From: Branchiostoma floridae
Lineage: Eukaryota; Chordata; Leptocardii; Amphioxiformes; Branchiostomatidae
Direction: 5' to 3'
Length of the DNA stretch: 58,915 nucleotides
Assembly: GCF_000003815.2 (NCBI RefSeq)
Contig: NC_049981.1
Span: 14,897,832-14,956,746, forward strand
The translations under genes and the position numbers were made by a program. Below, in pieces: positions 1 to 13,100 of this stretch. Under the pieces are notes generated by a model that was not told the origin of the DNA, did not search any database, and saw only the letters and a program-made list of their open reading frames with translations. Position 1 is the stretch's first letter. Each line of letters opens with the position of its first letter.

Positions 1-140
1 AGCTCGGCCGAGTTGTCAGCGAGCTCTAAATTACGAGGAGGTATGACCCTGATGCTGACGAAGAAACTCTGCCATTTGTTCGTAAGCTCGAGGTTCATGC
101 CTCCTCGTAATTTAGAACTCGCTGACAACTCGGCCGAGCT
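1..140. repeat. Long inverted repeat (hairpin element) at window edge
   Basis: Bases 1 to about 46 are the near-perfect reverse complement of about 95-140. Both arms begin agctcggccgagttgtcagc at the outside and continue through taaattacgaggagg inward, with a loop of roughly 48 bases. The arms differ at only a few positions. It looks like a foldback MITE or the end of a larger palindromic transposon. No ORF is present. Because it lies at the window edge, flanking target duplications cannot be examined. Confidence 0.8.
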
Positions 141-985
141 AAATTCTTGATTTGTAAACGGGGCTTTATGACAGATATTGCACGTACGATCGCGATGGAT
201 CAAGCTTATCGCTAAGTACAACCACACACATACACACACATATATATATATATATATCGACGTCACACAGTATCTCTTTAGAACTTTCTTTTCCTACTAC
301 GTGTGATAACAATTCCATACATGATGTCGGTATTGGAGCCTTTACAGGCAGTGAGTTATTGGCTTATTTGTACCGCGAATGCTAATTTTTAGCACGCATT
401 TCAGTCAAATTGTCGACGATTCTTAACAAATTTTCGTGCAATTATCCGACATTGGTGACCTTTCGTCGTGTAGATAAGCGAAGTCACTAATAATGGAGGG
501 AATAGGGGCTGGTTTGGGAGTTTGGGATCCCGTGCAATTCACCGAAGTGTGCGATTATGCGATCCGAATTAACTGGCTTCTACTGTATAATAATTCTTAC
601 CTATAATTAACTATAATGCAGATGATTGGGTCTTACCACAGCACATTGAATGTGTTTTTATTCATGAAAACTCAAATCATACCTCCATCAAAGACACATA
701 AAACTACTTGTGCAATGTATATAGACAATAACTTTAAGAAACTGTCAAAACAAGACTTGTTTAAGTAATTGATGTTATGCAAGGACGATCATGCTATCGA
801 CACAATATGTAAATATGTTTCCATGTGTTTCAAAAAGAGAGAAGAACATGTTTAGATGCAGCCATTAGAGATTGTAACAGATAGTGTCTTAGTTCCTTTT
901 CCATTTAGACTAGTTTAAAATCATTGTATAAGTTTAGTTTTTTCCTCTGCATCCACAAGACCATATGTGGTCCTTTTTTGCATTT
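141..985. other. Intergenic, no gene seen
   Basis: AT-rich sequence with stops in all frames. The only structure noted is a CA/TA microsatellite at about 223-257. No exon with splice sites and a recognisable product was found. Confidence 0.6.
223..257. repeat. CA/TA dinucleotide microsatellite
   Basis: A run of ACACAC units passes directly into TATATA units. It is a simple compound microsatellite with no associated coding signal. Confidence 0.9.
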
Positions 986-1037
986 AGCCCTCGGGCATGA
1001 ATAAGCAATAAAGATTATCATCATTATCATCATTAAT
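986..1037 (+). mobile_element. LINE 3' terminus fragment
   Basis: The sequence tagccctcgggcatgaata is followed by gcaataaag and an (ATC/ATT)n tail. The same 3' UTR signature (tagcccgtcgaggcatgaat then caataaag) occurs reversed at about 39285-39335, where it lies just beyond a LINE C-terminal coding remnant. This copy keeps only the last bases of the element, the usual result of 5' truncation. Confidence 0.6.
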
Positions 1038-2157
1038 GTTGGTGACAAATCTTTTCCCCCATAGACTTAGAATTGTCATAACGAAGTGCCCTAACATGGA
1101 ACGCGCCCTAACATGACATGGATTTTTAGCTGATGTTATATATAATGCATGCACAACATGAAAATCAGAAGGTACAATCACGAAATCGTCTCACAGCGTT
1201 TGCCACTTGCGTGAATGGTTCATGAACCGTATGAATGCGTTTCTTATCCAATGTGTTTACTGTTAAAATTCATTCATTGGCCATCAGCTGGCAACTGGCG
1301 ATATAGCACCGTGAGTTCGAGCGCGTGAAAAAGCGCCCCCGCAAACTTACCAACTTATACTTATATCCTTCTTAACAGGCCTTCTCTGGAACTTCATGAC
1401 TATTCAATATAACAATAACACAGCGGAAACTATGACAACAAACTATATATGCATGTAATTGAATCTGAAATAAGCACAAATGTCTGATTTAACTCTTGAA
1501 TTTTTCGATTAAGAAATGTACAGGACGAAGGAGACCGTTTAATCGGAATGCTGCCCCTCGGTTCTTTTAGAAACGTCCTTATGTACAAAAACTGACATTT
1601 CAATTAAGACGTGGTGTTGATTTTTAGGATGATACACTAAAACGTCTTGTCAATTCATACGAGACAATTGTTGCTACAGAAAATGTGTTTATAAATATAT
1701 GTGATCTACTTCAATAGGATGAACATAAATATTACATCATTTCGCAATAATTAACATCATTACCATAATCAAGACAGTGACACAAAGGTGGCAACTAACC
1801 TAGATTTGGTGAAAACAACCGAGTTTTCACACTTACATGTAATTTCTGAATAAAGAAATATCAATTTTTAACCAAACACATAAAAGCGTTATGAAGTACT
1901 TCTATTGGTTGCTAATATATAAGAAGGGAAGAAAAAAATGAGATATTTCGATGTTTTTAGAACTTAAAGCATATATCATTGACCCCTCAAACATACTGTT
2001 TTTAAGTGTTACCCGGTACCGGTGGATAAATGTTAATGGAGGATAGCGTCAAATTTTCGTTACATCCGAGTTTACTGCACGATATCAATCATAGTATACA
2101 TGTACAAAGAAGTGAAAACTAGCAAAAGAAAGTATTGGCAATCGAAATGGCAAAATT
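1038..2157. other. Intergenic, no gene seen
   Basis: AT-rich and full of stops on both strands. No supported gene, RNA or repeat was recognised before the assembly gap at 2158-2365. Confidence 0.5.
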
Positions 2158-2365
2158 NNNNNNNNNNNNNNNNNNNNNNNNNNNNNNNNNNNNNNNNNNN
2201 NNNNNNNNNNNNNNNNNNNNNNNNNNNNNNNNNNNNNNNNNNNNNNNNNNNNNNNNNNNNNNNNNNNNNNNNNNNNNNNNNNNNNNNNNNNNNNNNNNNN
2301 NNNNNNNNNNNNNNNNNNNNNNNNNNNNNNNNNNNNNNNNNNNNNNNNNNNNNNNNNNNNNNNNN

Positions 2366-2850
2366 TGTGTGTTGTATGTTTGTGAGTATGTGTGGATGCG
2401 CGCGCGTGTGTGTGTTGTATGTTTGTGAGTGTGTGTGGATACGCGCGCGTGTGTGTGTTGTATGTTTGTGAGTGTGTGTGGATATGCGCGCGTATGTGTG
2501 TTGTATGTTTGTGAGTGTGTGTGGATATGCGCGCGTATGTGTGTTGCATGTTTGTGAGTGTGTGTGGATATGCGCGCGTATGTGTGTTGTATGTTTGTGA
2601 GTGTGTGTGGATGCGCGCGCGTATGTGTGTTGTATGTTTGTGAGTGTGTGTGGATATGCGCGCGTATGTGTGTTGTATGTTTGTGAGTGTGTGTGGATAT
2701 GCGCGCGTATGTGTGTTGTATGTTTGTGAGTGTGTGTGGATATGCGCGCGTATGTGTGTTGTATGTTTGTGAGTGTGTGTGGATGCGCGCGCGTATGTGT
2801 GTTGTATGTTTGTGAGTGAGTGTGTGTGGATGCGTGCGCGTGTATCTATG
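2366..2850. repeat. 43-bp minisatellite, TG/CG-rich
   Basis: About eleven tandem copies of a 43-bp unit (ttgtatgtttgtgagtgtg, then tggatatgcgcgcgta and tgtg) follow directly after the N-gap 2158-2365, so the true array is probably longer. Spacing of the ttgtatg landmark is 43 bp (2372, 2415, 2458). Copies vary at the ata/atgc position before CGCGCG. Alternating CG and TG tracts give every unit potential for left-handed (Z) DNA. The long antisense His/Thr-rich ORFs here are translation artefacts of the repeat. Confidence 0.95.
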
Positions 2851-4168
2851 TGTGTATATTGACATCAATGTACAAGTATAAGATAGTCATTTTCAGTCAA
2901 TAAACGTCGACTTTGCCATAGTCCATCATAGTCAAAGCTGACGAAGTGTCTTTACAGTATTCGCAAAGTAACGTTATACATCTATTAGCCCGGTATCTAA
3001 CATATTCTAGATCTTGCCGGCAAAATTGATAACTTCCCAGCTGCTAAAAATCCAAATGCCAATCGCTCCTCTATCAAATTGGTGTCAGAACACACTACCA
3101 TGTGTATAAATGTGACCTTTCTGTGCATTTGCTGGAAAAAACTATAACGTTAAAGAATATGTAAAGAATATGACTACACTTGATGCAATAACTCTCAGAC
3201 ATATTTCCACTGTATATAGACTACAGTGGGTAAGACGTAATGTAGCTGAAAAGTGGAGCGGACTGATGTTTGATTTAGCGGACTGATGTTTGACTTAGAT
3301 CAAAAGAAACGTTTATCATATCAGTGGTCTCAGACAGAGCAAAGGTGTCTTTTGATTGAGCCAGAATTTACCGGCCAGTGAGTAAATCGGACGAGGACAT
3401 ACATAATGATGCCAAAATGGCGGCGTTCAGCGTCTAGGACCGATGGCTGTTTATTGTCCCCAATTCTTACATCCCCCCATTATGCTCCATTTCATATGTT
3501 TTATCTGTAGTCAAAGTGTTTCACATTTGTTTGTTCCAAATTCATACAAAGGTAGTGTTACTATAGCGTTGAGCATAAGGAGCGTACTGTACTGTACTGG
3601 AATAGAATGGGTATCAGAGCTCACAGTCACTCTGCCATTTCTGCCAGTCACCTCAGCAATAACAAGAAAATGTCAGCAGAGCAATCCCTACAAGACTCTC
3701 AACACCAACCTTTATTAGCTGTAAAGTTTTCTTCCTCCTTAAGGAATGTTGTTACACTTTTTCTATTATTAAGGTCAAGAGAGAAGAGACTACCGAAGAA
3801 GAAAAATTTCAACACTTCTCTGTATCAGGACATAGCAGTGAGTACCTTTCACAGATTGAATTGATTTTGTTNNNNNNNNNNNNNNNNNNNNNNNNNNNNN
3901 NNNNNNNNNNNNNNNNNNNNNNNNNNNNNNNNNNNNNNNNNNNNNNNNNNNNNNNNNNNNNNNNNNNNNNNATTTGAGACTCTGGTATTGATTTTGAGAA
4001 TTTAGAAAAAGCTTATGTTAGATAGGGCTGTATGGAGTGAAAAATGTACCAGCCTAGTTACGATCTCTGACCGATGATGATGTATGTAGGTATGATACAT
4101 TTGTAGGAATATGAGAACTCTTTTTTCTACATGAAATGCATCTGCGGACTGTATTGTGTATTTGTATT
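2851..4168. other. Intergenic, no gene seen; contains a gap
   Basis: Includes the N-run 3872-3971. Short ORFs around 3443-3864 have no recognisable product or splice context. The 3' UTR of the minus-strand gene ending at 4169 should lie in the right part, but no clear polyadenylation signal was identified before the gap. Confidence 0.5.
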
Positions 4169-7100
4169 TCATGGCTGATCTGCTGTGTCTGAATGTTCTG
4201 GCTGGTTTGGTAGCAGCGCCTCCTGTTGGAGACATTTGGGGGTACAGGTAGGCACACATCCTGACGTCATGCCCACGTCAGGACTTAGGTTCTCCAGCTC
4301 CGGGTCTGACCCAGGCTTAGCGTCTCGCTCTGCGTCTGTGAACACGACGACCTCGGTGCACGTCTGTGCGCCCACGGATCGCTGACTAGCAGGTGACTCG
4401 TTCGGGCCCTCGGGCGTCTTATCCGTGGAGTCAGGGACCTCGAGTGTGAGACCTCTTCCAGAATTGATCTCGAGCCTGCCGCCGAGCTTGGGTGTGAAGT
4501 AGGCTGCCGTTTGAACGTCAGGCCGCAGATGGATGGACCTGGGTGACTCTTGCCGAGGTCTGTAGTACCCATACTTTCCGTGGATGTTGGAGAGCTGGTC
4601 GTCCCGAATCATCCTCTCCTGTTTCCTTCGCTGCTTGGACAGACCGTTGTAATCAGTCAACTGAGGAAACATAGTAAGGTAGAGGATCGAGATAATGTAA
4701 ACATACGCAAATCCAGGGTGTCATAATCTCATCCTTGAACATTTGAGATAAAAAAATTAACACACACAGCATCTCGCCATGTGGAGGACTGTCCAAAATA
4801 TTCAATTGCAACATTCTCCATACAGAAGAACAGTGCACGACACTCCAATGTTCAAAACATAGCCCCAATTTTGATTCTGATAGCGTCAGGTTAGGGACTG
4901 ACCACTCGTACAAGGGGCATCCACGTACACACAGAAAGTCTTGTTTTTTTTACCATATCTAGACTACAATGCCTCATCTATCGAGGAATTCTCTTACACT
5001 TGTGAGAAAGGCGTTCTACAAGACTACAATAGAACCGTATGTATGATAGCTACAATTGCCCTACACATCTGCATAATACACTGTATACTCTGGTAGTAAG
5101 AACGGACTTCTAGCAGTATATCCCTTTTTCCGCAAAGGTAAAGTAATAAACATAAAAAACCGATACGATCTATTCTTTCGTCAAATGATATGGCGAAATC
5201 CGACTACAGTGGCTGCCTGTGACGTCAAGGTTTTACAGCAACATGAGATATATCGGGAGGAAGGTCTAATCCGATTTCTACTGCTCCAACGGAATGAGTC
5301 CAGAAACTACATGTACCAGTACTGAAAGTCACCAGACAAACACGTCGCTCTATTTTCTGTGTCTTTGCGTTCGACTCTCACGGGTTTGTAAAACGGTTAT
5401 GTCACTGATACGACTCTTCGGCAATAGCCAAGTCTGTTTGCCAACTTAACAGAGATTAGATCAACCGAATTATGTAGACATAAAAAAGAGACTCGTTTAT
5501 CGAATTTATCAGTAAGATGCTTGTTACTTCAAAGTCTCAATGGTAACAGTAAAGAACGAACGTCTGCAACAGAAGCCTCTAACGACGTCGGTATTTTGTC
5601 TAGACATATGCATGATTCACTGATTCAGCATTTATTCAACTGTTTAAGCGGTGAAACTAACCGTTAAGCATTTAGTCTGGTATCCAGTCGTACATAGCTC
5701 CCGAGTCTCTCCTCTCCTCTCAGCAAATTTGCGGAGAGGACAGAAAAAACTCGGGAGCAGCTGTAATCCGGCTGGATACCAGACTATCTAGTGTTGTCGC
5801 TGGGACTTTTCTTTGTTTGTCCCATACACGACGGCACATTGGCGCACCAAATCAGTAATAGTGTGTGTTTTGGGTATTATTTGACCGATTAGCCGAGAGG
5901 CTCGGTTGGCGTCACTTCACCATATAGTAAAGTCTTGTAATGTTCCTTCCCAAGGAGAAGTCGGGAGCAGCTGCATGGCGAGTATCGAACCCGGAGCTTC
6001 TTCGTTTTTAGCTCAATGCTCTATCGGCCAGTTACACCACACTACACAACACTACAGATATGCTACTGACGTCGCACAACTAATATCCATCTAAGTGTTG
6101 TGTGACATGAACTATTTTCAATTAAATTGAGTGACAAGGTTTTGGGTAGAATATCAATCAGTTAACCAATCACCTCATACGGCATGGGCAGTGACTCCTC
6201 ATCCTCCACCCCGTCTCTGAGGTTCTGGTAGTGGGAGATCACCACGAGTACCAGGATAGCCTGAAGGGGTGAACAAAATACAAGTACTTCATGAAGAATG
6301 AACTATGTTCTCCAACTAAAAACTGGACTCACCGAAATGTTCTACTGACTCACTACGCAAAACTACAGAAGCTTTTAGAACTTGGTTCCAGTGCTGAAGA
6401 TGGAAATCCAGTGCTGAATGTTCATTGTGCTTCCAGTGCTGAGGTGCTATCAGCCCCGCAAAAAGCTGGCGTGAGCACTAGAAAACTCTCGGCAGTCTTT
6501 CAGAACTGGCCACCCAAATCATTCCCAAAAGGGCTGTATCTAATCGCAGCCACACACAATTAATTTGCTTATAATCCTGTTGTTTATGATAGCTATCCGT
6601 TATGCATATACGTATATCCAATTTCAATTACAGAACAAATAAAAAGCTCAAGTGTCTAACCCAATTGCTGTGCACACGTGATGTTCTGCATGTGTTACGT
6701 CAGCAATGGGTCAAATGTTGTCGGAAGTTGAATGAAGCAATGGAACATTCAGGTGATTTTCCAGTTGGAGAACAGTTTGATTCTTCGTAATCTAATCTAC
6801 CAACAACAGCTTAGTCCATAAGCCCTTCTCTCCACGCTTGCACCGTAGGTACCCCGTGGTTAACAATCCTACGCTGTTAGGGGCTGGTTTGGGTCCCCTT
6901 CACACCGTAGGCATCCATTAATAATGACACTGTTATGTCATAGTTCAACCTCGTACGGTAAGAAAGATTGACCTATGTACCCTTAGTACTACCGACCTTA
7001 GTAGATATAAAATTACAGGAATTCTTTAGATAATGCATTTAAGGAGCTAATGTTTCTGGGAGGGAGGCTGTATTGCAAGCTGAATGTCCTAGAAAGTGTC

Positions 7101-10100
7101 GACTGAGTCTGACAAGTTGTATGCTCATACCACATATAACGTCCTTGCTCATACAATGTCAAAGCGTAATAAACTTTGTATTCTAAGCATAAGTCCAGAC
7201 AAGTCACTCTGAGACGCTTGAATACAAAGTAGAAACTGCCCGACAGTAATAAGGTTTTCTACTCGAGCCAATCACTGCGCATGGCTAGTTAGTCCCATTT
7301 GGGGCAGGTGACTAGCTTTTCTCCTTGCCTTGTACATATATGGTAAAGTTTCAGGAAAGATTGTTTGCACTGGACTACTCTTAAGTTGTGCAAATATTAC
7401 TCCAGCATCTGTCCCATCGAACGCGAAATAAACAGTCCCTTTGCAAATAATTGCATCCGTATTCATCAAACCACCCCCCACCTTCCGGTCATCGTTACGG
7501 AAAACCGTCAGTAGCATCTGGTCGCGCCCCAACAAATTTCTTGTACCCTTTCAGCTCATGTCACTTACGGCAGGAAATTTGATCGACCGTTCTTTACAGA
7601 TTGGCCGGCGCTAGTCAACATGAAAGGATATATTTTTAAGCGTAAGATACGCTCGGATCTCTGTCTATTTTTGAAATTTACCGACCTTCCGGCGATCCAC
7701 AAGTTCTGGCAGCCGAAGCTCGTTGAAAGTGTGATTTCATTCTCCTTACATATTACGCCACAGCAGTTTTGTACACTTTTAATAATGTAGAGAGTTGGCT
7801 GGTAAATCAATAATTGGCCACGAATGTTTTTCAAAAATGTATACGCCATTACAGTCTGTTATCCATCCTACTTCAGCTCCTTCTCGCCTCCCTGATCGCA
7901 TTCCTGATTTAGATCAATCACAGGAGTGGATTGGAGCTAGGATAAGGAGGTTCGAAATTCTAAGTACGCAATAAAAAGCATTGTGGTTAATATGTCCCAT
8001 GTAAAGGCCCTTGAGACATTAACAAAACATGCATTGTTATGCAAATCAAGACAATGGTCGAAACAAGAACTGTTTACAAGTTAGTAGCTTTCACCTTTGT
8101 CATATTACCCACAATGCATTTCTCTGCGCATACGCATACGTATTCAGAGTTGTGAACCTCCTTATAGGATGCTTATACCAAACATACGCTATTGAGAATC
8201 TTAGAAACCTACCATCGGCACAGCTGCAACGACATACACCGCCATCAAGATGCCGAGCTCCATAGCCTTTCCCTGAAAAGAAAGAAACCACTTGTATACC
8301 ATTATTGTCTCTGTGTACGAAGGTTTTGTTTCCAGTATGCCTGTTTGTTGGTAACCTTGTGTGAGTTCGTTGTTTGAATTCAATGTCAGTAAAGTGGCAG
8401 GATGTGAGGGTGTGTGTGTCATAGTTACGGCAGTGACAGGAAATCCAGGCCATGGGTCAAAAGGAAGAAAGAACTAATTTGACAGGAGGTACTAAATCAT
8501 GCCCTGTCTGACTGTGTTTTGGCAGTTATATATTTCCCATATGCCTGTCACAATGGGCACAAGTAATGTCTATTAAAATATTAATTGCATAATTGAGGTA
8601 TAAACAATTGAACAAGACATACGAAAAATCTTCAATTTTCATGGAGGCGTGATATCTTCGAACTCCTGTTCACTTTGTACCTAATATGGAGTCGTTCAGG
8701 CATCGTGTAGTTGCGTTCGTCTCTTTCCTCGAGAGTCTCCCGTTGTACTGCGCCTAGCCTTGTGAGAGCTACCTACGCCCTCGGGTGTATTTGTATCACG
8801 TTTGCAGATACAGTCGTCCATTCAAGTGTTTTTTGACCTAGAATATGCTGCCTTTTCTTCTTATGATAGATGGCATATTTTCATAAAAGTGCATGACGAA
8901 CATTCTGATTTGAATGACGTTCGCAGAAATTTCTATTCACCCATCGAACATAACATAATATAAAGACCAGCTGCGTTCTCCACTTCACGGTGCATGTGAC
9001 GCCTTTTCTTTAAAGTGTATCAAAGAAAAAGAAGATCGTGATTTAAATGGTCGTGATCGGTTTTTGTGTAATTAACCTAAAAAGCCCTGGCATCAGCTGC
9101 GTTATGTACTCCATAGTGCGATAGATTAGTAACCAGGCTTAGGGCCACCTGATGATGCTTCCAAGGCGAAAGGTCGATGCTATAAAGACAAACAGATCAA
9201 GGACTGAGCAAAGAATAGTCGTCATACATCGTGAAGTCACTTCCGACGTTTCATTTAGGTGTGGGCGCAGACCTGCAATCGTCGACATTTTGGAAAGGTT
9301 AGCATGGCTCTACGAATATAGATTGTTATTTTGCCGTTGTAAAATGAGTAGATTTCATCTGTACATGGGTTAACTGAAACATTGCAAATATCATTTTAGG
9401 TGATTTAAAAATAATGTCATCTATAGCTATGGTGATTTTGAAAACTGCTCACGTTTTGTTGATAGAAAAGCAGAAATGGGTCAATCCCATGCAGCTTCTT
9501 TTACCTTTACATCGAGAAAGTACTTTTGACGTGTTATCCATGTGTGGGTGACTACACAATCTATAATTTTTGCTTTGGAGACAGTCGTTAGCTGAACTAA
9601 GACCAGGTGTTCTTACATCCTGAAATGGCTTTTGACGTTTATTCTTTGTGTGGATGATCACGAATCTCTGCTTATCCCATTTCAAATGATCACAGAACCA
9701 ATGACGTCAAGACTATCTTGGAAAGGATCCTAGAGATAAGATCAGTTGATTTTATGTATACCGTGAAAGTACTACCGACTTTGTTATCCAAAGGTGGGTT
9801 TTGCTGACACCATTTAATGTGATCAACAAACCTCTGACGTTTCGGAGCAAAGATCCGTTCTCATTGTTGCATAGTTCAACGTTTTGATACAAGGACGTAG
9901 TGTTTTCTCTAACCTTAAGTTAACCTTTAGTATAATCTTGAAAAATCCTTTTCAGTTCGAGGCCTCTTTTCAACAGGACAACCATAAATTATCTTCGATC
10001 ATCTGTGGTGATCCAAAGTTCTAAAATCTTTTGCGTATCTACCATATGCAATCTTGAAAAGAAATAAAAGACGGCAATTCATATACAAGAAAAATATCGA

Positions 10101-13100
10101 AAAACACATCACTCCAACCGGCCCAATTACTTATTTGACAAGTATAAAGTAATGCATGCGTAGGTTGCTTTTATCCTTGGCGTGACATTTGAAACACAGT
10201 GCTTTAGATAAATAAATGAATACAGATTCTTTTAGTTTGATCCCATCGGAAGGTTCAATGTGCTGACGCATGCACATGGATTTGGACACGTCCTGTAATG
10301 TATGTGTGGACTGATTCTCAAGATGACGAAAGTGATATTAGAGGCATCAACGGAAACGATAAAAAAACACCACAAAGCCACGACTTCAATTGATGGATAG
10401 TACCATCCATATTTTTCAGATATGACAGCTCTGATGTCCAATTATTCGTTACTCCGTTAACATCATTAAAATCACGTATGGCAGTCTAAACCAATAAAAA
10501 CACAAAAATATGTTCCATGTTAAAGCTTTCTTGATATTTTCACTTCAGTACATGGCTTTATACCATGTTTCCAACCCACCTGCCTCAAGGCATCCACGTT
10601 ATAAGAAGTACCGTTGCCGTTGTTGAAAGTGGTGAGAGTGGCGATGATGTGTTCGAACTCCACCGCCTCCTTGGCGACGTGCACGATGGCTATGGTGGTT
10701 CCCGTCGCCATGAAGACTGCAGCGTAAGTGATCCAAGCCAGACACAGCCACTTATTAGCCTGGTAATGATAGAGAATATATATAGTGTATAGCACTTGGA
10801 GAACTTCGAAAATTAGTATCTTTCCGAGAGAGAGATTGAACTGAACTAGAAGTCTTCAATTCCTGGATGAGTAATCTTCACAAACGTACCAGAATAACGG
10901 TTTGAAGATTTTTTTTTCGAATGTCTTGTTCACTAGCTATACAGCTAACGTTATGTACATAATGTTTTGATAAACATTACCTGTGTCCATGCATTAATCA
11001 CTTCCCGGCCGTATGCCACTCAAATATGAATATATTTCATTGACCCCATGAGCTGGAATGTCTGCCAGTTGTCACAGAAAGTTGTTGATAAACTATAATC
11101 ACTTTCTGTCACTGAGGCAACTGTGACCTTTACATCCTGCTGCGGTACACTTGACTCACATAATGGAAACACAGAAAGACAAACCCAATCGTTTCATAGA
11201 GGTACAAAAAAAAACACGATGATATTTGGATTAAAACCTACCAAGAAATGAATTGTTTTCACTATGCAAATGTCCGACACAGCAAATTGCAAACTGAATA
11301 CATGGGATTTATAATTTACCATGAGCACCCCCAACATCAGTATCAGGCTCATGATGATCATCACTACATCAGATACAGCACTGCTACAGAGAACTGAAAA
11401 GGGAAACGTGAAATCATATAAAGAATTCACATTTCAATGCTTCATTTGGTAATGCCAAGAAGTCCAAGAAATAAATGCCAACACCCGCATATCAATGAAA
11501 GGATTCTCCTCGAAATGTACAGCAAGAATTACACGACTAAAGAATGTTTGAATAGTCAACAAAAACTTTGCACTAAGTCATTGGCTTCAAATGGTGGAAG
11601 ATACAAAATATAACGTCGAAAACAGTACTGTATCTTCTCCCTGTCTAGTAGAGAGAGACAAATGCCTTCTGACTTTCAATTACCAAACTTTCCCGCACGA
11701 CCTTTAGCTCTGTTGCATTTGGCGCGAAGCCATGTAATAAAAGGAGGAAGAGCATACGCAATGAGTAGCAATCATCATTCATATCCTCAAGTCTCTGATC
11801 TAATAAATTCTCAGAAAGACGCACCTCATATAACAACCATGCCTCTTAGATCGATAAGTCGTGGGGTGTGATGGTTATTCGAAACGCTAGTCCAATTATG
11901 TAGATATTACTAGGAATAGAAAAAGGTACGTCCTCGTATTCGTGATAAAATTTTCGATGATCTTTTCCGCAGCATGACAGATTATAAGTCTCATCTTGAG
12001 AATTGATTTCAAAAAGGTGAGAATTTCTAAGTACGGGGGATTCTGTAGATGAAATGTTATGATTGCTTCCTTAGTAGGTTTTTTTAGATCTTCTGATCTC
12101 CAACACTAAGCCTGGATGGGTCATAGAGATAATACCATGTCGTGCATCTCTGACATTCACAGGAAATCTTCACTAGCCCTCTTCACTGATCTCCTGACTT
12201 TCGTGGTAATAATCACCCCTATAGCGGTCTTCAGTCGCGTGTCCAAAGCTGTTGTAGAATAATGATAAGATGGCATTGCGAACCATCAGGAACCCTGGCG
12301 GATGAGCTATGGTAAAGGTCACAAATGTACATGTGGGGGAGCAAAACTGTTTGTTGAACTCATGTATTGCTCCTGAAATTATGATGATTATCCCCAGGAA
12401 AACGTTTTCATGTGATGTGTCTAGAATCATTGTTGAGTAATGATACAATGTCATTACGATGCACGCATCTCTTACCTGATCTAAGCTCCTTCTTGGTTAA
12501 GGCATTTATATAAATTCATATAGGCAAGGCCAAGGGGCGTGGAGAGCAGAACTCTTTTCTATAACCCTGGACGCTATGATGACCACCCTTAGCTTACAAA
12601 ACGTTTTCCATTGCGTGTCTAGATCTCTTGTTGAGTAGTGATAGGATGTCCATGTGATGCATGCAACCCTCACCTGGCCTGAACCCACCCTCACAAAAGT
12701 GAAAGGCGGTTATACAAAATAGAACAGGAATTCCTGAGAGCGTAGCTCTTTACTAACCTCTGGTCTTACTCCGGAAGTCATAATAACCAACTCTAGCAAA
12801 ACTTTTAACTGCATGCCAGTTTTGATATGATATCAGGGCGACGATGTATGTAACCCTTACCTGTCGTGAGCCCGTGATAATCATCCTGTGCAAGACGTTT
12901 ACAAATTACGTGTCTAGAACGTTATAGAATTACTGTATCTATTTAGTTAGGGTGCCAGTGTGAATGGCTATGTATGAGATGTACGTAATCACGTGACGCT
13001 TACCTGGCTTGAACTCTTCCTTCAGTGACGTGACCGTATTAGCAAGATCCACTGATGCAACCGCCTGTAAACAAAGATAACACGTTATGTAATCATTTAG

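Noticed and set aside
2085-2868. Long antisense ORFs rich in THTHKH motifs
   Set aside because: They are translations of the 43-bp minisatellite and of N-filled sequence, not genes.
5979-6040. Possible tRNA gene on the minus strand
   Set aside because: A and B boxes are present but no full acceptor stem or cloverleaf; an attached body marks it as a SINE.
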